From NCBI GenBank assembly GCA_032433595.1, contig JASWJB010000039.1, positions 62,001 to 126,000 on the forward strand: DNA of 64,000 bases, in the 5' to 3' direction. Position 1 is the first letter of the stretch, and each line of letters opens with the position of its first letter. Made by a program: the position numbers and the translations under genes. The DNA is from Conoideocrella luteorostrata. Taxonomy: Eukaryota; Ascomycota; Sordariomycetes; Hypocreales; Clavicipitaceae. The notes under the pieces are model-generated. The model did not search any database, had not been told where the DNA came from, and saw only the letters and a list, made by a program, of their open reading frames with translations. Shown one piece after another: positions 43,716 to 55,441 of this stretch.

Positions 43716-46695
43716 ATGCCGTTAACGCTTGGGCTGTCCAGCCCATGGGCAGCTCTGCTCTGCCTCTTAGCAGCCTTAGCTTGTTTACTTCAACCATCTG
43801 GTAAGACGAATGTCATTCGTAAATCCTACGTTACTTTGTAGTACTAAAATGCGACCAGTCTCTGTGAAGGAACATGACTTCAAAAAATGTGATCAATCAG
43901 GGTTCTGCAAGCGAAACCGTGCATTTGCCGACAATGCTTCTGCCCAATCTTCGACCTGGAGCTCGCCCTACGATATTATCCCCGAATCTGCCAGTTTTAA
44001 AGATGGACAATGGCAAGCTGTTATTGCAAAAACCATCAACGACGGCGAGCGGGTTCGGTTCCCCATTACTGTCTCCCTGCTGAAAAGCGGCGTAGCTCGC
44101 ATTTCAGTCGACGAAGAGAGGCGACAAAAGAAGGACATTGAGCTGCGACATAACAGTAAGGCCCGAAAAGAGCGCTACAACGAGGCCGAGAATTGGGTTA
44201 TTGTTGGTGGTCTTGACCTGGACAAGAAGGCGCAGGTCGTCTTCCAGGACAAGTCTCAGGCTAACATAAAGTATGGCGGTGACGATAAACTTGAGGTCAT
44301 CATCAAATATTCACCCTTCGAAGTCGATTTTAGACGCGACGAAGAGTCTCACATCAAGTTCAATGACCGTGGGCTGCTCAACATGGAGCATTGGCGCCCC
44401 AAGATTGAAAAAGAAAACAAAGAAGGAGAAGAGGCCAAGGCTGATGAAAACACCAAGACCGACAGCGGCGAGGACGAAAGTACATGGTGGGACGAGTCAT
44501 TTGGCGGTAACACTGATTCTAAGCCTCGTGGACCAGAAAGTATTGCCATGGATATTTCTTTCACGGGATATGAGCAGGTCTTTGGAATTCCTGAACACAC
44601 CGGTTCCATATCTCTTCGACAGACTCGCGGTGGTGATGGCAACCACAATGAACCTTATCGTCTATACAATACCGACGTGTTCGAGTATGTACTAGACAGT
44701 CCAATGACTCTGTATGGCGCGATTCCTTTCATGCAGGCGCACCGCAAGGATTCCTCGGTCGGCGTTTTCTGGCTCAATGCTGCGGAGACTTGGGTTGATA
44801 TTGTCAAGGAAAAGGACAGCAAAAACCCTTTAAGTCTTGGGAAAAGCACCACAAGCACACATACACACTGGATCTCTGAATCTGGAATTTTGGATGCATT
44901 TGTGTTCATGGGCCCAACCCCTCGCGACCTGACTAAGAAGTATGGAGAGCTTACTGGCTACACCGCTATGCCTCAAGAATTCTCAATCGGATACCATCAG
45001 TGCCGATGGAATTATATCTCTGATGACGATGTCAAGGATGTAGACCGCCGCATGGACAAGTACAAGATCCCATACGATGTCATCTGGCTTGATATTGAGT
45101 ACACGGACGAGAAGAAATACTTCACTTGGGACCCTCACTCATTTGCCGACCCCGTCAGCATGGGACAGCAGTTGGATGCCCACGGTCGCAAGCTCGTCGT
45201 AATTATTGACCCTCACATCAAGAAGGTAGACGGCTACCCCGTCAGTTCAAACATGCTTTCTAAGGATCTGGCGGTGCACAACAAGGAGGATGAGATCTTT
45301 GAGGGATGGTGTTGGCCTGGCTCGTCCAACTGGGTCGACTGCTTTAATCCCAAAGCCAATGAATGGTGGAAGACTCTATTCAAGTATGACTTCTTCAAGG
45401 GAACCTTAGAAAACACCTTCCTATGGAACGACATGAATGAGCCATCAGTCTTCAACGGTCCTGAAACTACTATGCCTAAGGACAATATTCATTTTGGCAA
45501 CTGGGAGCACCGTGATGTTCACAACTTGAACGGCCTCACGTTTCATAATGCTTCGTGGGAAGCCATGGTGAGCCGCAGGAAGGGAGAGCGCCGCCGTCCT
45601 TTTATTTTGACGCGATCCTTCTACGCTGGTTCGCAGCGCCTCGGTGCTATGTGGACAGGTGACAACCAGGCCAACTGGGAGCACCTCGCTGCCTCCATTC
45701 CAATGGTTCTCAACCAGGGTATTTCTGGATTCCCATTTGCTGGTGCCGATGTTGGCGGCTTCTTTGGCAACCCTGATAAGGATCTTATGGCTCGCTGGTA
45801 CCAAGCCGGCATCTTTTACCCTTTCATGCGTGCTCACGCTCACATTGACTCTCGACGTCGCGAACCTTACATGCTTGGCGAGCCCTACACCGAGATCTTG
45901 ACCAAAGCCCTCCGTCTGCGCTACTCCTTGCTCCCATCGTGGTACACCGCCTTTTTCCATGCCAACCGAGATGGCAGTCCCGTTGTGCGTCCGATGTTCT
46001 GGACCCACCCATCTGAGGAGAGCGGCTTTGCCATTGATGATCAGCTGTTTTTGGGAACAACTGGTCTTCTCGCTAAACCCATTGTAGAAAAGGACAAATT
46101 CTCGACCGATATCTGGATACCTGATGACGAGGTCTACTTTGATTACACCAGCTTGCAAGTTATGAAGACGCAGAAGGGCAAGAAGGTGACAGTTGATGCT
46201 GCCATTGACGCCGTCCCTCTTCTTATGCGCGGTGGCCACATTTTCCCTCGTCGAGATATTCCTCGTCGATCAGCCGCCGCCATGCGATTTGATGATTATA
46301 CATTGGTCGTTACTGTTTCCAAGGGCGGGTCTGCCGAAGGTGAGCTGTACGCTGATGACGGTGACACTTTTGACAATGAAAATGGCCAATACGTCTATCG
46401 CAAGTTCCAACTGGCGGACAACATCTTGAAATCGACGGACGCCGAGGGCCGCGATCCAAAGTCTATCAAGGCAGGTACCTGGCTCAATGCTATGCGTGAT
46501 GTTTACGTGGACCGTGTTGTTGTTGTTGGCGCACCTGCAACCTTGAATCAACAAGAGGTGCTGATTGAGTCTGAAGGTCGCACTTGGGCTGTCAAAGTTG
46601 AGTATCACGCCGCTGAGAAGGGCCGCACTGCGTTCGCCGTTCTTGGCCGTGTTGGAGCCAAAATTGGCGAGGACTGGACAATCAACTTTGCCTAG
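43716..46695 (+). CDS. Glucosidase II alpha subunit (GH31)
   Basis: Two exons, 43716-43800 and 43859-46695, about 973 residues. Exon 1 encodes a signal peptide (WAALLCLLAALACLL). Exon 2 begins VSVKEHDFKKCDQSGFCKRNR, the conserved start of mature glucosidase II alpha. Barrel motifs are GYHQCRWNYISDDDV, DVIWLDIEYTD, the nucleophile segment FLWNDMNEPSVFNGPE (about residue 550), RPFILTRSFYAGSQR, GFPFAGADVGGFFGNPD and FMRAHAHIDSRRREPYM. The enzyme trims the two inner alpha-1,3-glucoses of N-glycans in the ER, controlling calnexin binding. Only the acceptor at 43858 (CCAG) keeps the frame; a nearer TAG would shift it. No KDEL is present, as expected, since the beta subunit retains the enzyme. Confidence 0.96.
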
Positions 46696-47556
46696 GCTCC
46701 AGCGGGACTGACTACCTGCATCACAAAATTTATTGTAACTAGAGTCGTCTAGAGTGTAAAATACTAAACATAAAAAACCGCCGAGCCGAATGCTCCGCTA
46801 CTACCGAACGATAGGCCGAGCCCCAATTCCATAGAAACACATAATGTGAGGACGTCTTGGCTCTTCAAGGTCGCCTCCTGAAGCCATCACGCGATGAGCA
46901 CAATCTTGTCGTCTGCGGCGTCGGAGTCACAAGCACCCAAAACACAATGTACCACGATACATATGCAGCACCTGCACCTGCTCCTCTGAATCTTCAATCG
47001 CTACTCGACACGGTCTAGAGCAGGAAGTAGACGGAGAAGAGCCTCGTCGCTAAGTCTCACCGTCTTATTGCTCTGAGTGACGTACAACCAACTCCAGGCA
47101 GCCTGCATGCCTACGCTATTCCAGCTGCGACATTTGGTACTACGAAAACAAAGTATGAAGTAAAAACAAAATATATAAGCCACTATAATGTGTGACCATT
47201 TAAAGCGGACGGATGCCTTTTTTTTTTTTTTTTTTTCGTGTTTCGGAAAAACATGTATTATGCGGTTCTTGGGCATCACAACTGATGTTGTGCAAAAGTT
47301 CTCTCCTAGTCACTGCGCAATCTTGACGTATGTATGCCAAAAGGAAAAAAAAAGTCGTCACCTCTTGCTAGCCTCAAAGAAGAAGAAAAGTACAGGCTGG
47401 GCTGCTGAGCAGCTACCCCAGTCCGCCAACAACACCTCAACACCGTCGCTAGGCTTTCCAAGCCCCATCCCCGAGAATGACGAAACTCAAGCCCCCATAG
47501 TGAGTGCTACCAGCAAGCACGATTGCTTCTCAGAGCTGAGTTGGGCCCCAAAACAG
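46696..47556. other. Intergenic region with homopolymer T tract
   Basis: The 3' flanks of the convergent glucosidase II and GNAT genes. It includes a run of 19 T at 47218-47236. A long plus frame starting at 47188 continues antisense to the GNAT gene and is not convincing. No other gene is seen. Confidence 0.5.
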
Positions 47557-48210
47557 CTATTTGGGGGCTCTCAGCGCCTCCCACTCATGCTCCAGCATGG
47601 ACATGTCGACGATATCGTACCATTTCCGATCCCACAGAATCCGCTCGCGCTGACGACCCTCCACCGTAAACCCAAGTTTCTGATACAGCCGGACGGCCCG
47701 AGTGTTGAACGACACGGCGCCAATTCCGATGCGGTGCAGATTGGCATGTCGGAAGCCCCAGTCTACAATCCAGTTGATGGCCTCGCTTCCGTAGCCGCGG
47801 TTCTGATGCTCCCCGCTGAGGCAGACGGCGATATTGGCGAAGCGGTGGTGCGTCATGCTGGGCGGCATGGGGCTCAGGCATATGTAGCCTACAACCTCTG
47901 ACGTATCCTCCGGCTTTGGCTTATCCGGCGATTTGGTATCATGTTCCACCGAGGCTTGAGGCCCTGCTCGCCCGGGCAGATATATAGCCACAGCCAGCAG
48001 GCACTTTGTCAGTTTTTCAATGTACTCCGCGCTTTGCTTTTTCGTGGAGGGTTTGATGAGATCGCTTAAAGAGAGAGTCTGCACCACGGGGTCATTGCTC
48101 AGGTGCTCGTGGACTAAATTAACCAGCTTCTCGTCCTTGTCATCTACGGCCTTGTAGATGAGATTCTCCGACCTCCACGCCGTCTTGGCAATACCAACTA
48201 CTGACTCCAT
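47557..48210 (-). CDS. GNAT-family N-acetyltransferase
   Basis: One exon, 217 residues. The GNAT fold is visible: VGYICLSPMP, FANIAVCLSGEHQNRGYGSEAINWIVDWGF (acetyl-CoA loop as QNRGYGSEA, about residues 136-144), HRIGIGAVSFNTRAVRLYQKLGFTVEGRQRERILWDRKWYDIVDMSMLEHEW. This end matches the RimJ/RimL-type subgroup, whose members acetylate protein N-termini or small amines. An insertion at about residues 85-105 (Lys/Pro/Asp-rich) separates the first strands. No targeting signal is visible. The substrate is unknown. Confidence 0.88.
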   Translation of the reverse strand: MESVVGIAKTAWRSENLIYKAVDDKDEKLVNLVHEHLSNDPVVQTLSLSDLIKPSTKKQSAEYIEKLTKCLLAVAIYLPGRAGPQASVEHDTKSPDKPKPEDTSEVVGYICLSPMPPSMTHHRFANIAVCLSGEHQNRGYGSEAINWIVDWGFRHANLHRIGIGAVSFNTRAVRLYQKLGFTVEGRQRERILWDRKWYDIVDMSMLEHEWEALRAPK

Positions 48211-48818
48211 CGCAGCGTGTAGGCAGGGTGAGATAATAAGAAGTGGTGTCTTCTAAGAAAGCTCGCTGAAAGACCGCAGGCGTAAACCATCGCATTTTAT
48301 TGTGGTTGGCCGGCGGGGAGGTCACTCTAAGAGCTATGCTGTGGTTTTTAGTGCTTACGGTGATAACAGCTGCCTAGATACTCCGTAGTTTTACTCCTTC
48401 TCCAAGGACTCAGTCTAGGCAGCCATAATCCTGTCTGTAGATATCGGACTCTAGTGATGACGGTGGCTTTTCTGAGGTCCGCGGCAGCAACAACAACAAC
48501 TACGCGTCGCTTTATCATGGATTACCAATCCAGCGCAACTCTGTTCTGGATGACGTGAGAGTCAGGATCTTAACAATCACCCAGCTCAGTATTGCGCGGC
48601 CCAGCCTGCCAAATGTTTACCGAATTAGCATCCGAGTGGCGAACTTTCGTCAGGCTCTGTCGAGCTGCACGCTGAAGAGAACTATACGGGTTTGATGAAG
48701 ACATTGCCAGAGCCAAGCGTCTCAGCTAACATGGCTCTGGCTCCCAGTCGGCTTATTCCAGCTTGATTCGGAAATAACAGCAAACTAACTACTCCGCAGT
48801 CTCCGCACAAACCGACGT
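48211..48818. other. Intergenic region, one TACTCCGTA motif
   Basis: Upstream of the GNAT gene and 3' of the amidohydrolase gene. One exact TACTCCGTA lies at 48379-48387. No gene seen. Confidence 0.5.
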
Positions 48819-49761
48819 TTAGAGCCGCGAAGCAGTCCCCCCGCTCGGCACGTTCGGCAACTTAAACACCCTCCGGGCATTCCCTCCCATGAAGTCACGC
48901 ACAACCTCCTCTCTCAGCACGTTTCTTCCACCAGCACACGTCGTCGTCTTCACCGCATCAATGCAAGACTTCCAACCGAGTTGGGGGAAGTTGGTCCCGA
49001 ACATGACCTTCTTCTTCCCAGTGGTGTTGGCAAATGTAACAAACTCCGGCGGGTAGTGCTTTGGCGACCAGGCACTCGTATCAATGTAGACGTTTTCATG
49101 CTTCCACGCCACCGAAACAGCCTCGCCGACCCAGGGGTATCCCAAGTGACCGGCTACAATCGTGAGGCGAGGGAACTTCAATGCGATTTCGTCAATGTAA
49201 GGGATCGGACGGCCTACCTCGCTGGGACATAGCGGCCCCGTATGTCCAATCTGCGTGCAAAAGGGAACGTCCAGCTCGATGCACTTGACATAGAGAGGCC
49301 AATAATGAGCATCGGTGGGAGGCAGATTCCATAGCCACGGCACTACTCGTAGTCCCTTGAAGCCTTCCACGCGAACGTAGTGGTCTAGGTCCTTGACGGC
49401 CGTGATGGGATCATGGAGGTTCACTGAGACGAGGCCGAAGATGCGATTTGGGTAAGCACGAGTGTATTCTGCCACTTGCTCGTTGGAGAATATAGCTTGG
49501 CCTGGGCGGGTCCAGGAGGCGAGGAGGATCTGGGACAGGCCAGCCTCGTCCATTTTGGCAATAATTTCATGGGGAGAATGCTGGCGATTGCTGAGCTCGG
49601 GGTCTGCATGGCTTTGTGCAAGCAATCGCGCGACCTCTGGAATGTGCATCTAAGAGATGGACTGTGAGTGTACGTGTCGCTGAAACTGGACGCGGCGACA
49701 TGTTCTCTCGCCAACTTACACCAGTCGGGTTTGCCCACACATCAACGACGAGGGTGTCCAT
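48819..49761 (-). CDS. Amidohydrolase-2 family protein lacking usual metal ligands
   Basis: Two exons on the minus strand, 49761-49720 and 49649-48819, 290 residues. The short first exon gives MDTLVVDVWANPTG and joins to MHIPEVARLL. The fold is the TIM barrel of the amidohydrolase-2/ACMSD-like decarboxylase superfamily: FGLVSVNLHDP, GFKGLRVVPWLW, DVPFCTQIGHTGP, LTIVAGHLGYPW, ENVYIDTSAW and VMFGTNFPQLGW. In metal-dependent members the first strand carries HxH and the last has Asp (GSDYP/GTDYP); here these are DVWAN and GTNFP. Histidines in QIGHTG and AGHLG remain. The 70-nt intron has a GTAAG donor and TTAG acceptor. The reaction is unknown; without the ligands it may be metal-independent or inactive. 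Confidence 0.85.
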
Positions 49762-50811
49762 GTCTGGGGCTGTACAGTGTATTGCAAGATGCGTAAATTT
49801 TGTCATGCACATGAGACGGAAATAGCATACGCGCTGAAGCTGTTCAATTCTGAATGTACTAACTAACAAACTAACTAGCAGACAGATGGATGGGCACGGT
49901 GAGGCGAGGTGTCGAAGGGTCTAGCTCCACTTCGTCCGAGGTTGCCAAAACCGTTGATTAAATGACTAGCTAAAACTCACCATCAATCGTATCATCATGT
50001 CATGGGCGAAAGCGGGGAACCCATTGCAACCCCAACTCTCGAAACCAAGTGGAATCGTGAAGCCAAAGGGGACAACCAGCTATGCTCCGGCTGGAATGGC
50101 CACAATTTGACGGAAGTCCAACCATACTTGTGACAATAATCGTTGCGTAAACGGAATGTCTGACTGTCCGGTGACAGTTGAATGGCGATACTGGAGAGCG
50201 ATCTGTGCAAGAAAAAAGGCAGCAGCACATACAGGCTCTAGTGGACCCCTATGACCCCTACGCAATATGTCGGCTGCCTAGGGGTCTTTTCCGAAATCGC
50301 GGACGCGTGGCTTTCAGTGGGTGGTCGGCTGGTTTGAACAAATCGACTCGTGGGCCTGGACCAAAGGAACGGCTGCCGCGACCAGCCCTACGCGTCTCCC
50401 CTCACGAGCTGCACCTTGACCAGAATTGCGCCTCGGCTGCTAGGAGGGGGACTGGACTGGGGCCTGGAGGACTGAAATGATTGAGAAAGCGACGTCATAG
50501 CGCATTGCATGGCAGTCTCAGCAGATATGCGGAGTACGAAGTGCGCACATGTTATTTATTGTCTACACATGCTGTGGAAATGATGGATTAACGCTCTGGT
50601 TGGCTGCGCAGGTGGTGGGGTGAAACCGTCCAAGGGGGTCAATCTCAACAAATTCGGCTGAATGTTGCCATGAAATCATATAATAAGAAATCGAAGCCGG
50701 AGATTGCAGTCAATTGTCATGCGCCCGATATGTCTATAAACTTCCTTAAATTTTCTATGTTTAAAAATTTTATGGGTGTGAATTCATTCTGCCACCCAGG
50801 CTCTTCAAGGC
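49762..50811. other. Intergenic region, no gene seen
   Basis: Divergent upstream region of the amidohydrolase and alpha/beta hydrolase genes. Several frames of 70-100 codons overlap on both strands without recognisable features. Confidence 0.5.
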
Positions 50812-52514
50812 ATGATGGAACAACTTTCCTGGAACTACGTGTTTATCCGTACGTGCATATTCTTCTTGCACTTGATTGCGCCCGTCAGCGTCATCTATTC
50901 GCTGCTTAGCGCGACGGTGCGCCTCCCCATCCAGCCGCCCCGAATTCTCCGAGTGTGGCTTGCTCTCGAGGCCATCTTTTATCTTCTCGTGTTCCTGCCC
51001 GGCCGGGAGTATCTCCAACGGGCAGCCAAGCATCCTGCCCCTCCGTGCAGAGATGATCGCAGAGCCTTGTTTCATCGCTGCCACAGCAACATCCCCGAAC
51101 CGAACGAGTACCTGAGGAGATGGTTTCGAAACGCCCCCGAGGCAGAGATTAAGAGAGAGAATGTGAAGGAGTTCTTCTGCTGGGCCTTTCTGAACACGGG
51201 AGACGCGGGTGAGGCGTACGACGGCGAATTGGATGAGTATATTAGAGAGATGGAAAAATTGCTGGGGAGGAAGTTGGAACCTGGGCGCGGAAATGCTCGG
51301 TGTATCCGGTTGACGCTCGAGAAAGTCGAGATGCTGCATCGAAGCTTGACGTGGTATCTGGTTCGTTCCATAAAAACTCAAAGTCCCCGCATCCGTTGTG
51401 CATACTGGTTCACCGAGCTAATTGTATCGTTTCGCCCCCAAGTGCGTATTTGTCGTTGATACCCTGGCAAGTGTTTACTTGATGTACCACTCCTTCAACT
51501 TCCACCGCACATCTTTTTCAGGGTTTCTGAGCGTCTTCCCGTTGCGCCCCCTCACTTTGTTTGCTACCTCCTGCTCCCCCGCCAGAAGACTGACGTACTG
51601 GCACCGGCCGCATACATCCAAGACTAGGCTGCCTGTGCTCTTCGTTCACGGCATTGGCGTCGGATTGTATCCATATATAGATTTCTTGGCCGAGATTAAC
51701 GCTGAGGATTCGAAGCATGCGGATGACGGGCAGGTGGGAATCATTGCCATCGAGATCATGTCAGTAAGCTCCAGAATAACATTTGAGGCAATGTTACGAG
51801 ACGAGATGTGCAACGAGGTGGCATGGCTGTTAAAGTCACATGGATGGGAAAGGTTTGTTCTGGTATCGCATTCGTAAGTGTGCCCTGGCCCTCACCACTA
51901 CGAATCTCCCCGAAGCAACTATTTGCATACTGACCGGCCAAAGGTATGGAAGCGTGGTAGCTGCCCATCTTCTCCAAAGTGAGCATATTGCGGAAAAGAT
52001 CGGACCAGTCTTTTTCGTCGATCCGGTTTCGTTCTTGCTCCATCTGCCGGATGTGGCGCACAACTTCGTATGCTTCCTGGATTTCCTGCATCTTAATATT
52101 AAGGCACCCCGCTAATGTTCGACGAACCAGATCTGCCGGAAACCAAAAAGCGCCAACGAGTATCTTCTCTCCTATTTTGGCTCCAAGGATATGGGCGTCT
52201 CACATACATTATTTCGACGATTTTTCTGGGCTGACAATGTGCTTTGGAAAGAAGACGTCCAAGACCGTCGACTAGGCATAGCTCTAGCGGGAAGAGACAT
52301 AGTCGTTGATACCAAGTCCATTGGAGCGTATTTGCTTGGCTCCGAGGCTTGGGCTTCGAAAACTGCAGGCTGGGCGGATGCCACATGGAAGTGCAGCGGG
52401 GTAGATATGCTATGGTTTGGAGATTTGGATCACGGGGAGGCATTCTCAAACAAGTGCACGAGAAGAAAGCTGGTTCGGATGGTGAGAGAATTCTGTGACG
52501 AGAGCAGCCTATGA
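50812..52514 (+). CDS. Membrane-anchored alpha/beta hydrolase
   Basis: Four exons: 50812-51360, 51443-51873, 51944-52067 and 52131-52514, about 495 residues. The N-terminus has two hydrophobic segments (FIRTCIFFLHLIAPVSVIYSLL and VWLALEAIFYLLVFL), so it is membrane-bound with the hydrolase domain following. The catalytic part has the oxyanion strand LPVLFVHGIGVGLYPY, the nucleophile elbow LVSHSYGSVVA (Ser near residue 327, split by intron 2), an FVDPVSFLLHLP strand, and the histidine in WFGDLDHGEAF. HSYGS fits the S-x-G part of the usual elbow. Introns are 82, 70 and 63 nt; the first uses a weak GTTCGT donor but is needed to join WYL to CVFVVDTLASVY. It is a lipase/esterase-like enzyme of unknown substrate. 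Confidence 0.85.
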
Positions 52515-52548
52515 AACATAATGTTATTGCGAGGTAATAGAATATCGT

Positions 52549-53431
52549 TTATAGAGCTGCTTTCTTCGATCTTGATCTTCGCGACAACTTGACAATTTCA
52601 AACGCGGTTGCTGTATCTACCACGCTGCGGTAGATTAACCAGGTGTGTATCACGAGCCAAAATGCATTGCAAACAACATAATAGAGGTAGAAATAAACCA
52701 GCTCTGGACGGCTAAACACCACACCGTGCACTGCTTCTTCAAAGGCGCACGTACCAAAGTACAGAATAAGTCCGTAGAGCTGCCCCAAGCTAATGATCAG
52801 CTGGACAGGATGCCGAAAAGAGTGGTTGGCAGCAATATAGTACGAGCAGAGAAACGATAATGGGCCCCAAAAGTACGCCGTAACGGACTCCATACACACG
52901 ACAAAAGAATCCTGCGTCATGTAACGGGAGTCGGAGAGTGCGTATTCTTTCCACAGCTGACCAAAGAGGTCGGTCCGTGTGCCCACGGTTAGCGAATGGT
53001 AGGAGAAATAGCCTGCTTGAGTGAAATAAAGTCTTGTTAGTGACCACTTTTCTTCTTCTTCTTCTTCTTCTTCTTCTTCTTCTTCTTCTTCTTCTTCTTC
53101 TTCATTTAAAAAATATATAAATTAGAAACAAGAAGAAAGAATAAGGCACCTCACCTTCGAAGAACGTATGGATAAAACCACAGAGGATAAACCATGATGC
53201 TGTCCACAAATCTCTGCTAGAGAGGCTCGGTTGGGTTCGCTGGAGCAAAATCATAGATGACATTAAAATCGCGGACAATCCTCCAAAAAAGGTCGCCAGG
53301 AGTACGGGTGCTGGTGTTGACAAGGGGACGTAACCCGGCACACTGATGCTGACGGGGAAGAAAGGGTGGCTGGAAGACTTGGAGGCCATAACCAGCGAGC
53401 GTGGATTGTCGGTATTCATCCTGTTGAACAT
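52549..53431 (-). CDS. EBP-like sterol delta8-delta7 isomerase (EXPERA domain)
   Basis: Two exons on the minus strand, 53431-53155 and 53012-52549, about 246 residues. Four to five membrane helices and the junction sequence HTFFEGYFSYH correspond to the HxxxEGxF active-site element of emopamil-binding proteins (His and Glu take part in proton transfer); a further CAFEEAVHG lies in a later helix, and WKEYALSDSRY is the usual loop. Ergosterol-making fungi normally use the unrelated Erg2 for delta8-delta7 isomerisation; EBP-like genes are an additional type in moulds, so the substrate may be another sterol. The 142-nt intron contains 18 TTC units. In-frame ATGs at 53419 and 53389 are alternative starts. 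The 3' end lies 34 bp from that of the alpha/beta hydrolase gene. Confidence 0.88.
53050..53103 (+). repeat. TTC trinucleotide microsatellite, 18 units, in an intron
   Basis: Eighteen uninterrupted TTC copies on the plus strand (GAA in the transcript) inside the EBP-like intron (53013-53154). It makes the intron about twice the usual size in this window and is likely variable in length between strains. Confidence 0.98.
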
Positions 53432-55441
53432 GCCTAAAAGGAAGCGTCGAATGAGAAATGCAAAATAAAAATGCCAAGATGCAGCAGGAGAAATACGTAG
53501 AATTACTGTGCTGAAATGCAGAATTAGACTGCTGTGGGTAGATATTCGTATTTGTTTTGAACGCTACGTGCTTACTTGATTTTCAGGAGTGACGTAGTAA
53601 TGCCAGCGGCGTCTGGAAGGTAAGTACCCACTCCATAGGCAAGGTGCAGAGTATGAGTCTGGGTGTACGTACTCCACCGCGCCCTTGCAGCAAATCTTAC
53701 TTCAAAGATGGACCCGACAGTTGGGAAATTGCCCAGACGGGAAGTAACTGACTGAATAGATTAGGTTTGTAGTAGACAGACCGGCTGCCAATGACGTACG
53801 TGCCAGCGCCGATTTGCTCACTGGCAAACTACGTCGTTTATCATGTCATGGCTGCATATTGTTTACGTGGCGAAATGTTACAATTCGACGTGGTGTTTGG
53901 TTCGTTTCCTCATGACTACTGAGCCCCCATGTTGATTCTTTGGCCTTTCTAACATGGTTTGAAGTCTCATGATACAGGACATGTAACCTGTCCTTCACCA
54001 CCAACGACGGTTTCGCGTATTCGACAAGCACGGGCCGCGCAATGCTCCGGAGATGCCTTCCCCGTCTAGCTCTTCACGAGGCAATATTTCCGCATTTAAG
54101 TCACGCGTCTTGTTGATCTGGCCGTGCTACTAGTCTGACAAAGGCCGAATTTCAGGTCCATGGCTGCCCTGATCGTACCGGCCACTTCGAGAGCACTGTT
54201 GTGGCCCCTGCCGCACACAAATGGAGTGTCGACTACGTGGTTTCCGACCCAGACAATACCCGCCGCATTGTGCCTTTCAGGCCCTTCTAAATATATGCGG
54301 AGTCTATTTAGATCAAGCTTGACCAAAAAGCTAATTGAACATCTGCGAGGGTATGATTTGGCCCGTGTGGATGGTGATGAATTGGATGCGTAGACTGGAT
54401 GGGATAGAACAGTACGGGGAATTCGGGCGGTATTAGACCATATACTGTATTGAGACGCTGGCATAAACTCCCTGCGCCAAGATCGTAAAGTGATAACATC
54501 CGGAAGCCAGTCATTAGCCACCACCACCCCCTAATAACAAATCCAAGCGAGGTGCAGCATGATAGATTTGCTGTCGCCTTCCATGAAAACCTCCGATCGT
54601 CTGTAAAAATCCCAACTCAGCGTCAGTCTCTTCATCCACAGTTGTCTTCCACATCCACCATCAGGAGTCACATCATGGCCCGCAGTTCATTGGATGAAGA
54701 GATCGAGAGGATTGGTGTCGCCGCCAGCCACCAGCGTCAGATTGAACAAGAAGCCGCTACTCCGTAGAGAACCCCAGATGAAGCTGATGAAATATTCAGA
54801 GAGCTCCCTCCCGTCAGCGACCTGTATCCGATGAAAATCTTCCTTTGCAAAGAAACTACCACCTGATATGGTCATACGCTCGCTATTATGATATTTTCGA
54901 AAGTGCATCTACAACGCAAATGCAACCCGAAATCTCCTTCGACCCCCTCCTCACTGAGTCGGTTAGAAAAAAAAGGAGCAATCCCATGCATCATCGAAGC
55001 ACCTCTGAACTTGGTCGAAATTCTGGAAGCGATTCTAAGCCGCAGCATCTCTTCCAAATCTCCACTGCCCGCCATGTCCAGCGTCGCTATTTTCGATCAC
55101 GTGGACAAGGAAGGAAGCGCATGAACTCCGAGCATATCCGGCTGCAAGATCAGCTGGGGCTGAACCGCGAGATATCCTTTATATGTCTCCCTGCACTTTC
55201 CCAATGTATTCTTCACGAGAGATTCTTTGGGTTGTTTACATCTGTTCGGCTGAATTACATATCAATTGCATCGTTGCAAGTAAGATGTGGCTTTCTACAT
55301 CCATGGGCCTTGGTGCTGCTCGACAGACCATCTTCATCTCCGCAGAGCATTTGCAACTACGAAACTTGCGTCTTTATCCGCCACATTGTCGATACTTAAT
55401 GGCCAAGACATTCTTGGCGTTTTCCTTTTGTATGATGTACT
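53432..55441. other. Gene-poor stretch, possible decayed genes
   Basis: No intact gene. Overlapping frames at 54160-54393 (plus, 77 codons) and 54096-54527 (minus, 143 codons) show no recognisable domain. An ATG at 54675 opens a 30-codon frame ending in a stop that falls inside an exact TACTCCGTA (54758-54766). The sequence from about 54.8 kb may hold the eroded 5' half of the permease pseudogene, but I cannot align it convincingly. Confidence 0.35.

Noticed and set aside
47188..47901. 237-codon plus frame beginning in the poly-T tract
   Set aside because: Most of it is antisense to the clear GNAT gene, and its start is a homopolymer-encoded Phe run.
50770..51381. 203-codon minus frame opposite the alpha/beta hydrolase exon 1
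   Set aside because: The plus strand gives membrane helices and joins to a complete hydrolase; the minus frame has no recognisable content.
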